Shown piece after piece: positions 33,915 through 42,641 of a stretch of 48,725 nt of DNA. This DNA comes from Bacteroidales bacterium. Lineage in GTDB: Bacteria > Bacteroidota > Bacteroidia > Bacteroidales > GWA2-32-17. The notes under the pieces are model-generated. The model had not been told where the DNA came from. It saw only the letters and a list, made by a program, of their open reading frames with translations, and did no database searches. The stretch lies in the NCBI GenBank assembly GCA_026417155.1, contig JAOADU010000015.1, positions 1-48,725 on the forward strand, in the 5' to 3' direction. The number at the start of each line of letters is the position of its first letter. The first letter of the stretch is position 1. The translations under genes were made by a program, and so were the position numbers.

Positions 33915-33947
33915 CAAATTTAGTGCCAAAAAATTTCATTATTCAAA
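33915..33947 (-). promoter_or_regulatory. Bacteroidota-type promoter of the LPP20/FlgT-like/DUF4476 operon
   Basis: On the minus strand TTTG (33947-33944) is followed after 21 bases by TAAATTTG (33922-33915), both boxes matching consensus, about 36 bases before the ATG at 33879. Confidence 0.7.
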
Positions 33948-33966
33948 ATTACAAATTATTTTGATT

Positions 33967-34488
33967 TTAAAATAGTTGTGCAGCTTCTTTTTTTAAAAAA
34001 TCAATAGCAGTTCGAATCGGTGTTGGATTGAGCAACATCCATTGAGCCATAATTTTTTGACTAAGTTCCATGCTTGAGCTATTAGGATTTACTTCTTCGG
34101 CAGAAATATTTATTATTTTAATAACATTTTCTTTTGCAGATACGACAACGTCCCAAGCTTGCGAGGATATATAAAGTTGTTGAGCCAGATTGTGTTCAAA
34201 TTCTGCTCTGATTAAGCTAAGCATTTCTACTTGAAGTTGTCGGGCATTCATTTGTTGAGTTTGTAATCGAATAATAAGTGAATTTGGCGACATTCGTTCT
34301 AAAAATAATATCATACGTTCGTATGCTTGCAATCTTAGTGGTAAAGTAATTTTTATGTGTTGATTTTTTTGTTCCCATAATCTTTTTTTTCGTTCATTTT
34401 CGAAAAACATGTTTAGCAATAAATAAGCCGTTCCAAGTACTAATGCACCAACTAACACGATGAGAATACCTACAATAATTTCGTTCAT
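33967..34488 (-). CDS. Single-pass membrane protein of unknown function (tentatively DUF7935-like)
   Basis: The 173-residue protein has one N-terminal membrane segment (IIVGILIVLVGALVLGTAYLLL) followed by NMFFENERKKRLWEQKNQ and a mostly helical cytoplasmic region. ITLPLRLQAYERMILFLERM SPNSL is the best conserved stretch, and similar proteins recur in Bacteroidota genomes; I believe they are classed as DUF7935 but cannot verify that. EFEHNLAQQLYISSQAWDVV and a C-terminal LKKEAAQLF complete it. It is divergent from the aminotransferase gene, with its own possible -7 element TAATTTTG at 34521-34514. Confidence 0.72.
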   Translation of the reverse strand: MNEIIVGILIVLVGALVLGTAYLLLNMFFENERKKRLWEQKNQHIKITLPLRLQAYERMILFLERMSPNSLIIRLQTQQMNARQLQVEMLSLIRAEFEHNLAQQLYISSQAWDVVVSAKENVIKIINISAEEVNPNSSSMELSQKIMAQWMLLNPTPIRTAIDFLKKEAAQLF

Positions 34489-34513
34489 GTTAAAAAATTT
34501 TTACAATGATACG

Positions 34514-34543
34514 CAAAATTATGCAATATAATTCCTAACTTTG
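34514..34543. promoter_or_regulatory. Divergent -7 elements between the membrane-protein and aminotransferase genes
   Basis: TAATTTTG on the minus strand (34521-34514) and TAACTTTG on the plus strand (34536-34543) both match TAnnTTTG within the 83-base divergent gap. Neither has a clean TTTG at the usual upstream spacing. Confidence 0.5.
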
Positions 34544-34571
34544 CATGCCTAAATCATTTTAGTTATTAACA

Positions 34572-35801
34572 ATGTTAGTAGAAACAGAAACAGTTAAAGC
34601 TAATCCAATGGATTTAATTGCCGACCGAGTTAAAGCCTTATCCGAGTCTCAAACATTAGCGATGACTCAAAAAAGCCGCGAACTTAAAGCTCAGGGAATT
34701 GATGTAATCAATTTAAGTATAGGAGAGCCCGATTTTCCTGTCCCAAAGCACATAAAAGAAGCTGCAAAAAAAGCTATAGACGACGATTATTCGTATTATA
34801 CTCCTGTAGCAGGTTATGACGAATTGCGTAAAGCAGTAGCAGAAAAATTCATACGCGATAACAATTTACATTTTAAACCCGAGCAAATAGTTGTATCAAA
34901 TGGTGCGAAGCATTCCATTATGAATGTAATTCTTACTTTGGTAAATCATCAGGACGAGGTAATAATTCCCGCACCATATTGGCTTAGCTATTATGAAATG
35001 ATTCGATTGGCTCGTGGCAATCCGGTGGTGATTCCTACAACAATAGAAAATAATTTTAAAGTTACTCCCGAACAAATTGAAACAGCAATTACACCGCGAA
35101 CAAAAATATTTTTGTACAGTTCTCCATCTAATCCGACAGGTTCATTATATTCACGAGACGAACTTAAAGCTTTCGCAGAAGTTTTTAGTCGTCATAAGCA
35201 TGTAATGGTTGTTTCGGACGAAATTTATGAGCACATTAATTTTGTTGGTAAGCACGAAAGTATTGCTCAGTTCGAAGAAATAAGAGATCAGGTAGTAGTA
35301 ATAAATGGAGTTTCGAAAGGCTATGCCATGCCGGGTTATCGCATAGGATACATGGCTGCTCCGACGTGGATAGCCAAAGCGGCTATAAAAATACAAGGTC
35401 AAATGACTTCGGGAGCATCAAGTATTGCACAAATGGCTGCACTTGCTGCATTAAAGGGCGATAATTCTACTATTCATGCAATGCGTGATGTTTTTTTACA
35501 TAGACGAAACTTAATTTTATCGCTTTTGAAAGAAATTCCCGATTTAATTACTAATATTCCCGATGGTGCCTTTTATATTTTTGCCGATGCACATAAATAC
35601 TTGGGACGTACAGATGGTAAAGTTACAATTAATACAGACGATGACTTGTGCATGTATTTGCTTAACGATGCTCATGTTGCCTTAGTGGGTGGTACTGCTT
35701 TTGGAGCTCCCGGATACATAAGGTTTTCGTATGCTACGTCAGACGAAAATATTATTAAAGCGATTCAAAGAATCAAAGAATCATTAAAAAAACTTTACTA
35801 G
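34572..35801 (+). CDS. Class I pyridoxal-phosphate aminotransferase (aspartate aminotransferase type)
   Basis: The 409-residue enzyme has the subgroup I-gamma aspartate aminotransferase pattern: INLSIGEPDFPVPKHIKEAA, YSYYTPVAGYDELRKAV, VVSNGAKHSIMNV and YSSPSNPTGSLYS. VVSDEIYEHINF follows, and the PLP Lys249 is in NGVSKGYAMPGYRIGYMA. The likely reaction is aspartate/2-oxoglutarate transamination, but close relatives use other amino acids. ATG codons at residues 1 and 13 (MDLIADRV) are both possible starts; the first is kept. It ends 10 bases before the stop of the convergent aldolase gene. Confidence 0.93.
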   Translation: MLVETETVKANPMDLIADRVKALSESQTLAMTQKSRELKAQGIDVINLSIGEPDFPVPKHIKEAAKKAIDDDYSYYTPVAGYDELRKAVAEKFIRDNNLHFKPEQIVVSNGAKHSIMNVILTLVNHQDEVIIPAPYWLSYYEMIRLARGNPVVIPTTIENNFKVTPEQIETAITPRTKIFLYSSPSNPTGSLYSRDELKAFAEVFSRHKHVMVVSDEIYEHINFVGKHESIAQFEEIRDQVVVINGVSKGYAMPGYRIGYMAAPTWIAKAAIKIQGQMTSGASSIAQMAALAALKGDNSTIHAMRDVFLHRRNLILSLLKEIPDLITNIPDGAFYIFADAHKYLGRTDGKVTINTDDDLCMYLLNDAHVALVGGTAFGAPGYIRFSYATSDENIIKAIQRIKESLKKLY

Positions 35802-35811
35802 TAGTTTTTTG

Positions 35812-36381
35812 TTATTTTGATTGCAAGTAAGTGTAGTGAGCTATATTTTCTAAAACTTCTAATCGTTCTAAGGCATCGGATAAGTTTTTTCCTGTAGTAA
35901 TTACTCCATGATTTTTTAAAATAAGCACATCGTAAAATTGAATTTTTTCTTCTACTTCTTTGGCTAATTCAGTAGTTCCCATGGGAGCGTATTGACAAGC
36001 ACCTGTTTTTTTAAGAAAATAAATGGCTTCGTCTAATAGATTTATTTGAGGTATTGTGCCTGTGATAGAAAGCCATGTGCTCCAAAAAGGGTGTGCATGT
36101 ATAATAGCATAAATATCGGATCTTTTAGAATAAATAGCTTGATGAAAAGGAAATTCCATGCTTGGTTGTGATGATGAAGGTAAAAAAATTTCGTTATGTA
36201 TATCGTAAACAAGTATATCGTTATGATGTAATCTTGCTTTATCTTTTTGTGATGGTGTTATGATTATGTATTGCTGATAACGAACACTAATGTTTCCGCT
36301 CAGTGTAGTGGTTAATTTCTGCTGGTATAAACGCTGCATAAAGTATGCAACTTCTGATTTTAGCCATTCAAGTTCATTCAT
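35812..36381 (-). CDS. Class II aldolase/adducin family protein (MtnB- or Ald2-like)
   Basis: The 189-residue protein has the class II aldolase zinc site. His95 and His97 are in IIHAHPFW, His158 is in ILKNHGVITTG, and Glu76 is in SMEFPFHQAIY at the fuculose-phosphate-aldolase spacing. TTLSGNISVRYQQYIIITPS is the phosphate-binding start. Overlap with mtnA (four bases, ATGA) points to methylthioribulose- or deoxyribulose-1-phosphate as substrate. Two readings fit: dehydratase MtnB of the methionine salvage pathway (an acidic pair DE at 117-118 could be its catalytic Glu), or a lyase giving DHAP and an aldehyde. No mtnC, mtnD or mtnK is in the window to decide. Confidence 0.8.
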   Translation of the reverse strand: MNELEWLKSEVAYFMQRLYQQKLTTTLSGNISVRYQQYIIITPSQKDKARLHHNDILVYDIHNEIFLPSSSQPSMEFPFHQAIYSKRSDIYAIIHAHPFWSTWLSITGTIPQINLLDEAIYFLKKTGACQYAPMGTTELAKEVEEKIQFYDVLILKNHGVITTGKNLSDALERLEVLENIAHYTYLQSK

Positions 36382-37430
36382 ATTACATCTGAAGTTTTAT
36401 TAAAAATTCCTTTTTCGGTAATGTAAGCTGTAATGAAGGATGCGGGTGTAACATCGAAAGCTAAGTTATATGCAGGAAACTCGTACGGAAAAATTTTAGC
36501 CCAAAAGGTGTTATGATTCCATTCTACAAAAATATCATGAAGCTCTTTAGAATTACGTTCTTCAATAATAACACTTTGTCCGTCGTGAATGTCAAAGTCG
36601 AAAGTTGATAGAGGCGCAGCTACATAAAAAGGGATATGGTTATGATAAGCAGCTAATGCTTTTAAATAAGTTCCGATTTTATTGATGGTATCTCCGTTTT
36701 TAACAATGCGATCGGCACCAACAATAATCAAATCAACTTTATGTTGAAGCATAAGTTGTCCTGAAGTGTTATCGGCAATAATATGAAAGGGTATTTTTTC
36801 GTTGTATAATTCCCATGCTGTAAGTCGTGCTCCTTGATTTAATGGGCGAGTTTCATCTACCCAAACATGAACGGGTATTCCTTGCCGATGAGCTTCGAAA
36901 ATTGGTGCTAAAGCTGTTCCATAGTCACCACAAGCTAACCAGCCAGCATTGCAATGAGTAAGAATATTTACGGGTCGGCTATTAGTAACATAAAAGTCAT
37001 ATATAAGACGAAAACCATGTAGTCCGATACGTTGAAATGCAGTGAGTTCTTGGTTAACAAAATGTTGTACTTTTTCCCATACTTCTTCTTCGGTTGTAGA
37101 GTAGGATAGATGAGAAAATACTTTATCGGCACCAACTTTAAGATTAACAGCAGTAGGACGACTATTAATGAGTAAATCGTAATCATGTTTTATTTTTTCG
37201 ATATTCCCTTTGTTAATGGCAAATGATAACCACATAGCATAAGCAGCAGTTAATCCTAATGCTGGTGCTCCTCTTACTTCGAGAGTTTGAATAGAATATA
37301 TAACTTCTTGTATGCTTAAACATTTTTTTATTTCAAAACGAAAAGGCAATAATGTCTGATTAATGAGGTATATTTCTTTATTATAATAATCAGCCCAAAC
37401 AGATTGATAATATGCACCATTAACTCTCAT
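36378..37430 (-). CDS. mtnA: S-methyl-5-thioribose-1-phosphate isomerase
   Basis: MtnA converts methylthioribose-1-phosphate (and 5-deoxyribose-1-phosphate) to the ribulose form. The 350-residue protein has IQTLEVRGAPALGLTAAYAM and the catalytic Cys160 in LTHCNAGWLACGDYGTAL. DETRPLNQGARLTAWEL follows, with the catalytic Asp240 in IVGADRIVKNGDTINKIGTY. The paired Cys and Asp separate it from eIF2B-like paralogs. It overlaps the aldolase gene downstream and the GH16-like lipoprotein gene upstream by four bases each, so the three form one translationally coupled unit. Confidence 0.94.
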   Translation of the reverse strand: MRVNGAYYQSVWADYYNKEIYLINQTLLPFRFEIKKCLSIQEVIYSIQTLEVRGAPALGLTAAYAMWLSFAINKGNIEKIKHDYDLLINSRPTAVNLKVGADKVFSHLSYSTTEEEVWEKVQHFVNQELTAFQRIGLHGFRLIYDFYVTNSRPVNILTHCNAGWLACGDYGTALAPIFEAHRQGIPVHVWVDETRPLNQGARLTAWELYNEKIPFHIIADNTSGQLMLQHKVDLIIVGADRIVKNGDTINKIGTYLKALAAYHNHIPFYVAAPLSTFDFDIHDGQSVIIEERNSKELHDIFVEWNHNTFWAKIFPYEFPAYNLAFDVTPASFITAYITEKGIFNKTSDVI

Positions 37431-39391
37431 TCTATTGTAATTTCATAGATTTTTCCTACATGTTTATTTTTCAAAAAAGGAATAAAATCTTGTTCAAAAA
37501 CAGGTACGGGCCACCATTCAGATAAATGATATTCTTGATTTACAATAAGTACCATTTGATTGTTTGGAATAGAAGTGTTTTTGTAGCTCATATAACCTAT
37601 TTCGGAAAGCATATTTTTTTCGGGACCAATTCGCCAAATAATTTCACAAGGCTTCCATTCTATTTGAAAATAATAATAATCTTTTAAAAAAACATCTTTG
37701 TGCGAAACTGGAGCACGAATCGTTAAAGCTTGATAAAGTTCATCCCAACGCAGTGCTTCGTATTCTTTTTGTTGGTGTTTAACATATTGGAGTGGGTAGT
37801 TAAAATTAGGAGGATCGCTTGATGCTAGGTCCCAGTTGGTAAGAGCAACAATAATTGTATCGTCATGCTGACCTTTATAATTCTGAGAAAGTCTTTCTTT
37901 AACTTTATTGTTATAATAATGGGGCGGCCAATATGGACTTGCTTTTACTATTTCAAAATCTATTTCTGAGTAAGCTGTATAATGACTTCTTTCGCCTTTT
38001 GGATTGCCTTTTGGGGTGTATCCAGAAGGGCTATACCGACGATTGTTCCAATCATGTAAATCTTGAGTAATAAGCCAAATGGCGTGAGTTATACCATTCC
38101 AAATATTTGATTTGTTAAGCATTGGCGAAAATTTTACTTTAGCAGTAATTTTGCCATAAGTTATACCTATACGGGTTTTAATTCCAACATTTAGTTTAGC
38201 GGCTTTTTCAAGTGTTTCTGAAGGAGGATTGAAAATTTCAATGTGAGTTTGTTTATCGGTTACATTTGCACAAGCACAAGTTGTATTTCTGATCCACGAA
38301 GATTTGCGCGAAGAAATATTGGCATACATTTTTTTATACCGTTCGTAATCGTCAATAGTGAATGGTTCTTTTTCCCAATCGACGATAACAGGTATTGTAT
38401 GGAATTTAAAATGACGGTTCTCGTGCGAGAAAAAATGTTCGAACAAAGCGTGCCGAAATAATGAATACGACGTACCACATAAGTTATCCTCAGCTACAGT
38501 AGTGTTTGCCGGTAATTTAGCTTTATCGACAAAAACTCCGTTGCCGGGTGTAATGTGTAAGGTTAGTTTGACTAAAAAAGTATCGAGAAAAACATTTACG
38601 CCTTCTATGTTTTTTCCATCGCCATATAAAAAATAGTAATATGGATTTACAAATAATCCTTTTTCGTTTGTTTTGTATGTATATTGAATATAGCTGGGAA
38701 TTTGTTTCAATGCTGTTTCGCTACATACAACAAGCAACGAACTGTAATACCCCATACGGGGGTTACGTTTCCATCGATGATTGACATTGCCATTATTCCG
38801 TTGATCTTTTAAAACCCAAATAGCATCCATATAAGCTTGTTCATCAAAAGTTAAGGAATTATGTTTTGCTTTTTCTTCAACACTTTTTTTCCATTCGGGG
38901 TTATTTTTGATATTATGGATAATAGCAAAGATAGAGCTGTCGTTAATATACCATTTTTCTAGGGGTGCACCAAAAAATCTTTTTTCGAAGCGAGGATTAC
39001 CGGCAATAATAAAAGAATCGATTACTTCGGCTGAAGTTATTTCTTTAAAACCAGTAGAATCGTACCAGCTACCGTAAAAGTTTTCGTAAGAAAGACTATC
39101 TGTTTCAGGAAATTTATAACTTTCGTTCTGATAGAAAATTTTATAGTAATATCGTTCATTTGTTTTGGGTTTTAATGAAAAACGAAAGTATATGCTTGTA
39201 ATCATACTGTTATCTTTCTGCCTATTATTATTTGGGAAAACAATACCATTAAAAATAATGTCTTCTGTATTAACGGAATATGTGCTATCTTTAAGGTTAT
39301 ATCCTATGTGGGCTTGTATGATTTCAGAATTTTTATGCGAAGTACATGAAAAAATAAATGCTAAGATGATAAAAAATAATATGTTTTTCAT
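37427..39391 (-). CDS. Lipoprotein with C-terminal GH16-like beta-glucanase domain
   Basis: Starting at ATG 39391 gives a 654-residue lipoprotein (MKNILFFIILAFIFSC); the track ORF adds 19 residues that would mask the signal, so the later start is used. The N-terminal 370 residues are unassigned but include CGTSYSLFRHALFEHFF and a Cys-Ala-Cys (TTCACAN). The C-terminal third looks like a GH16 jelly-roll: YGKITAKVKFSPML, ITHAIWLITQD, then SEIDFEIV near residues 475-481 matching the ExDxxE-type catalytic motif (here EIDFE), and YYFQIEWKPCEIIWRIG. A laminarinase- or licheninase-type activity is possible but the match is remote. It overlaps the mtnA start by four bases. Confidence 0.65.
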   Translation of the reverse strand: MKNILFFIILAFIFSCTSHKNSEIIQAHIGYNLKDSTYSVNTEDIIFNGIVFPNNNRQKDNSMITSIYFRFSLKPKTNERYYYKIFYQNESYKFPETDSLSYENFYGSWYDSTGFKEITSAEVIDSFIIAGNPRFEKRFFGAPLEKWYINDSSIFAIIHNIKNNPEWKKSVEEKAKHNSLTFDEQAYMDAIWVLKDQRNNGNVNHRWKRNPRMGYYSSLLVVCSETALKQIPSYIQYTYKTNEKGLFVNPYYYFLYGDGKNIEGVNVFLDTFLVKLTLHITPGNGVFVDKAKLPANTTVAEDNLCGTSYSLFRHALFEHFFSHENRHFKFHTIPVIVDWEKEPFTIDDYERYKKMYANISSRKSSWIRNTTCACANVTDKQTHIEIFNPPSETLEKAAKLNVGIKTRIGITYGKITAKVKFSPMLNKSNIWNGITHAIWLITQDLHDWNNRRYSPSGYTPKGNPKGERSHYTAYSEIDFEIVKASPYWPPHYYNNKVKERLSQNYKGQHDDTIIVALTNWDLASSDPPNFNYPLQYVKHQQKEYEALRWDELYQALTIRAPVSHKDVFLKDYYYFQIEWKPCEIIWRIGPEKNMLSEIGYMSYKNTSIPNNQMVLIVNQEYHLSEWWPVPVFEQDFIPFLKNKHVGKIYEITIE

Positions 39392-39408
39392 TATGGAACA
39401 AATTTTGA

Positions 39409-39416
39409 CAAAAATA
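39409..39416 (-). promoter_or_regulatory. Possible -7 element of the GH16-mtnA-aldolase unit
   Basis: TATTTTTG on the minus strand matches TAnnTTTG and lies 18 bases before the ATG at 39391, in the 43-base gap to the divergent OmpA gene. The -33 box is not at standard spacing. Confidence 0.4.
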
Positions 39417-39434
39417 CGTAGAAGAAAACGAAAT

Positions 39435-40115
39435 ATGAAACAAATCATCGGTATAATACTTTTGTTGTTTAATAATTTGTTGGCTCAAACAATTGAACCT
39501 ACGGAACAAAATGCATTGATAAATATTGAAGTTACAGATTTTAAACAAAATGCACATCCTAACGAACAAATATGGCTTATATCGAAAAAAACTTCAAAAA
39601 AATATTTTGTTAAGACCGATCAAAAAGGGAAAGGAAAAATTCTTTTGCCCGAAGGCGATACTTATGATATTGAATATCGCGATTTTATGGAACAGCAAAA
39701 TTATTCAACTATAACAATACCAGATCAACCGGGAGCATATACGTATGAATTAAAAATAAAATTCGAACCTGCCAAAACGTACGTGCTTAAAAATGTTCAT
39801 TTCGAAACGGGGAAAGCGTCATTAACAGCATCGTCATATACAGCGTTAAATCAGTTGGTAGAAGCGATGAAAGCCAAACCTACTTTAGTTATTGAAATTG
39901 CAGGACACACAGATAATGTAGGTACTTATGAAACAAATTTGCAACTTTCGCAAGCAAGAGCCGAAACAGTTAGAAATTATTTAATATCAAAAGGGATTGC
40001 TGCAGAAAGGATAATAGCCAAAGGATACGCCGATACGCAACCGATTGCAACAAACGAAACAGAACAAGGTAGAGCCAAGAATCGTCGAACCGAAGTTAGA
40101 ATAATTAAAGAATAG
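39435..40115 (+). CDS. Small OmpA-family protein
   Basis: The start at ATG 39435 gives a 226-residue protein with a signal peptide (MKQIIGIILLLFNNLLAQ); the track ORF begins 90 codons earlier inside the opposing lipoprotein gene and is rejected. Residues about 25-110 are a beta domain resembling a carboxypeptidase-regulatory or Ig-like fold (NEQIWLISKKTSKKYFVKTD). Residues about 115-226 are an OmpA peptidoglycan-binding domain with NVHFETGKASLTASSYTALN, EIAGHTDNVGTYETNLQLSQ, ARAETVRNYL and GRAKNRRTEVRI. It probably anchors an envelope structure to the cell wall. It precedes the PorE-like gene by 50 bases on the same strand. Confidence 0.9.
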   Translation: MKQIIGIILLLFNNLLAQTIEPTEQNALINIEVTDFKQNAHPNEQIWLISKKTSKKYFVKTDQKGKGKILLPEGDTYDIEYRDFMEQQNYSTITIPDQPGAYTYELKIKFEPAKTYVLKNVHFETGKASLTASSYTALNQLVEAMKAKPTLVIEIAGHTDNVGTYETNLQLSQARAETVRNYLISKGIAAERIIAKGYADTQPIATNETEQGRAKNRRTEVRIIKE

Positions 40116-40147
40116 TTTGTTTATTTTTTAATAAATCACTTATTTTG
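40116..40147 (+). promoter_or_regulatory. Near-consensus promoter of the PorE-like gene
   Basis: TTTG (40116-40119) is followed after 20 bases by TTATTTTG (40140-40147), one mismatch from TAnnTTTG, 18 bases before the ATG at 40166. The first box overlaps the end of the upstream OmpA gene. Confidence 0.45.
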
Positions 40148-40165
40148 TGTTAATTAAAAAAAATA

Positions 40166-42556
40166 ATGCCATTCATGGTTACAAAGTTCTTCTTATTATT
40201 ATTTTTTGTAGTAGTTAATTTGCCTTTGTTTTCACAGCGTCAGAGCGATCAATTTATTGAAAAATTTTTAAAGGCTGAGCGTCTGATAGAAAAAGGCGAT
40301 TTCCCTTCGGCATTAGTTATCTACAAAGAATTATTAGCAGAACAGCCCGATAATGCCAATCTGAATTTTAAAATGGGATTCTGTTATTTGAATACAGTAT
40401 TAGAGAAAAATAAAGCTATAGAATATCTCGAAAAAGCCGTAAAAGATATAGAAAAAGATGCCGATATAGACGATCCTGAAGAATTAGCAGCCCCTGTAGA
40501 AGCATGGTATTTTTTAGCTAAAGCATATCATCATAATTATCAATTTAACAAGGCAATAGAAATTCTTGATTCTTTAAAACAAGCAATCCCCAATTATAAA
40601 AAAGAATTTACAGAAAATATTGATGAGTTGTATGAATATTGTAAAAATGGAATAGAACTAATGAAGTACCCAATACAAATGCAGATTACAAATCTTGGCG
40701 GAATAATAAATACAGAATTTGACGAACATAGTCCTGTATTTTCAGCTGATGAAACAACTTTAATTTTTACATCAAAGCGTAAATCTGAATTACATAAAAC
40801 ACAAACCGAAGACGGACAATATTATGAAGACATTTATATTTCACAAAAGTTGTCCGATGGGCAATGGACACAGCCACAACCAATAAGTCAAAAAATAAAT
40901 ACTCCGGGGCATGAAGCTTCCATTGGTTTATCGCCCGATGGACAAGAACTATATATTTATCGCGACGAATCAACATATTTAAATCCGCGTGATGGAAACA
41001 TTTATGTTAGTTATTTACAAGGCGATGAATGGACAACACCAGAAAAAATTGCTATAAATACAAAATACAACGAAAATCATGCAAGTATTTCAGCCGATGG
41101 ACAGGAATTGTTTTTCACTAGCGATCGTCCTGGTGGTTATGGGGGAATGGATATATATTTATCGAGGCGATTGCCAAATGGGAAGTGGGGAATACCTATG
41201 AATGTAGGTCCTAAAATTAATACCAGCAAAGATGAGATAAGTCCGTTTATTCATCCCGATGGTGTAACCTTATTTTTTAGTAGTAAAGGACACAATAGCA
41301 TGGGCGGACACGATATTTTTTATGTTATTCGCGACGAAAATGGCAATTGGAATACGCCTACAAATATGGGTTATCCGATAAATACGCCTAACGACGATGC
41401 TTTCTATGTTCCTACACCGGATGGAGTTAGAGCATATTATGCGTCGCAACAAACAGGTGGCATAGGTCGCAATGATATTTATATAATTACATTACCCAAA
41501 AGCGAAGAGAAACTGCTAACGGTAATGACGGGTTATATTACAATGGGAAATCAGATGCTACCTGAAAATGTATTAATTACTGTAACTGACGAACAAACAG
41601 GAAAGCTTATCGGAACCTATACACCAAATTCGAAAACAGGAAAATATCTTTTTATTTTAAAATCGGGCAAGCGGTATATAATTACAGTAGAAAGCGATAT
41701 ATTTTTACCTTATACAGAAATTTTAGACGTAGCTGATAGTATAGCATATCAAAAAATAGAACGAGCGATTACCTTAGAACCAATAAATATTCGTTCGGTA
41801 CAAAAAGAGTATCAATATCATTTTAAATCAAATCAAACAGAACTTTCAACAGAAGAAGCATTAAGTTTTGTGAAAATTGGAAAAATAATGAAGTATTTAC
41901 CCGAATTTCAAATACAAATTGTATTACCCAAAGAAAATGTTGTTCCCGATTTGAACGAAATACGTGCTGATATAATTACCGAAAACTTAACCGATAAAGG
42001 CATTCCACTAACAAGAATTCAGGTAGTAAATCAAGCGTCGCAAGCTCCCAATGTGCTATACCTTTATATAGTAGCAAAAGATAGTGTTGTAACGCCCAAA
42101 ATGGATGCAATAGCAACGGCACCATTACCTAATGTTATACCCGATTTAAAAGAAAAACCACAACAACAAGGAAAACTTACGATATTTCCAATATATTTTT
42201 CGTTTAATAAACATATATGTCAGGCAAATGAAGAGAATTTGCATAATTTAGCTAATTGGCTTAAGAAAAACAAAAAAGCAAAAATTGAAATCATCGGATA
42301 TACTGACAATATTGGAACCGAAGAATATAATATAAAATTAAGCAAACGTAGAGCCGAATATGTAAAAAATCGCTTGGTGGCTCTAGGAATATCTAAGAAT
42401 AGAATGATAGTAAAAGCTATGGGCAAACAAAAGCCAGTGGCAAGTAATGAAACTGCCGAAGGCCGTCAATTAAATAGAAGAGTAGAATTTCGTGTAGTAA
42501 ATATGAAAAATCCAGATATAATTTTTTTGAATAAGTTACCGGTATTGAACGAGTGA
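40166..42556 (+). CDS. PorE-like TPR / PD40 propeller / OmpA protein
   Basis: The 796-residue exported protein has a signal peptide (VTKFFLLLFFVVVNLPLFSQ); ATG codons at residues 1 and 4 are both possible starts. TPR helices occupy about 25-165 (AERLIEKGDFPSALVIYKEL). A PD40/WD40-like propeller covers about 180-445 (EHSPVFSADETTLIFTSKR, DGQELFFTSDRPGGYGGMDI, FSSKGHNSMGGHDIFY). A carboxypeptidase-regulatory-like domain lies at about 450-540. The C-terminal OmpA domain at 675-780 has IIGYTDNIGTEEYNIKLS and EGRQLNRRVEFRV. This order is that of PorE, a T9SS-associated protein of Porphyromonas, although PorE is a lipoprotein and this has a plain signal. A degenerate second OmpA-like stretch sits at about 550-640. 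A T9SS link is supported by the cargo proteins in the window. Confidence 0.87.
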   Translation: MPFMVTKFFLLLFFVVVNLPLFSQRQSDQFIEKFLKAERLIEKGDFPSALVIYKELLAEQPDNANLNFKMGFCYLNTVLEKNKAIEYLEKAVKDIEKDADIDDPEELAAPVEAWYFLAKAYHHNYQFNKAIEILDSLKQAIPNYKKEFTENIDELYEYCKNGIELMKYPIQMQITNLGGIINTEFDEHSPVFSADETTLIFTSKRKSELHKTQTEDGQYYEDIYISQKLSDGQWTQPQPISQKINTPGHEASIGLSPDGQELYIYRDESTYLNPRDGNIYVSYLQGDEWTTPEKIAINTKYNENHASISADGQELFFTSDRPGGYGGMDIYLSRRLPNGKWGIPMNVGPKINTSKDEISPFIHPDGVTLFFSSKGHNSMGGHDIFYVIRDENGNWNTPTNMGYPINTPNDDAFYVPTPDGVRAYYASQQTGGIGRNDIYIITLPKSEEKLLTVMTGYITMGNQMLPENVLITVTDEQTGKLIGTYTPNSKTGKYLFILKSGKRYIITVESDIFLPYTEILDVADSIAYQKIERAITLEPINIRSVQKEYQYHFKSNQTELSTEEALSFVKIGKIMKYLPEFQIQIVLPKENVVPDLNEIRADIITENLTDKGIPLTRIQVVNQASQAPNVLYLYIVAKDSVVTPKMDAIATAPLPNVIPDLKEKPQQQGKLTIFPIYFSFNKHICQANEENLHNLANWLKKNKKAKIEIIGYTDNIGTEEYNIKLSKRRAEYVKNRLVALGISKNRMIVKAMGKQKPVASNETAEGRQLNRRVEFRVVNMKNPDIIFLNKLPVLNE

Positions 42557-42641
42557 AATCAAAATAAATATTTTTTATACTTTGTTACTTTATGGAGATA
42601 AATAGCGTCTGTATATTGTGTAATTTTGAGAAAAAAATTCA

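Noticed and set aside
36378-37430. eIF2B-like regulatory protein instead of MtnA
   Set aside because: Catalytic Cys160 and Asp240 are both present in the expected motifs, so the isomerase call stands.
39165-39434. 90-codon N-terminal extension of the small OmpA protein
   Set aside because: It runs through the opposing GH16-like lipoprotein gene, contains no domain, and a clean signal peptide starts at 39435.
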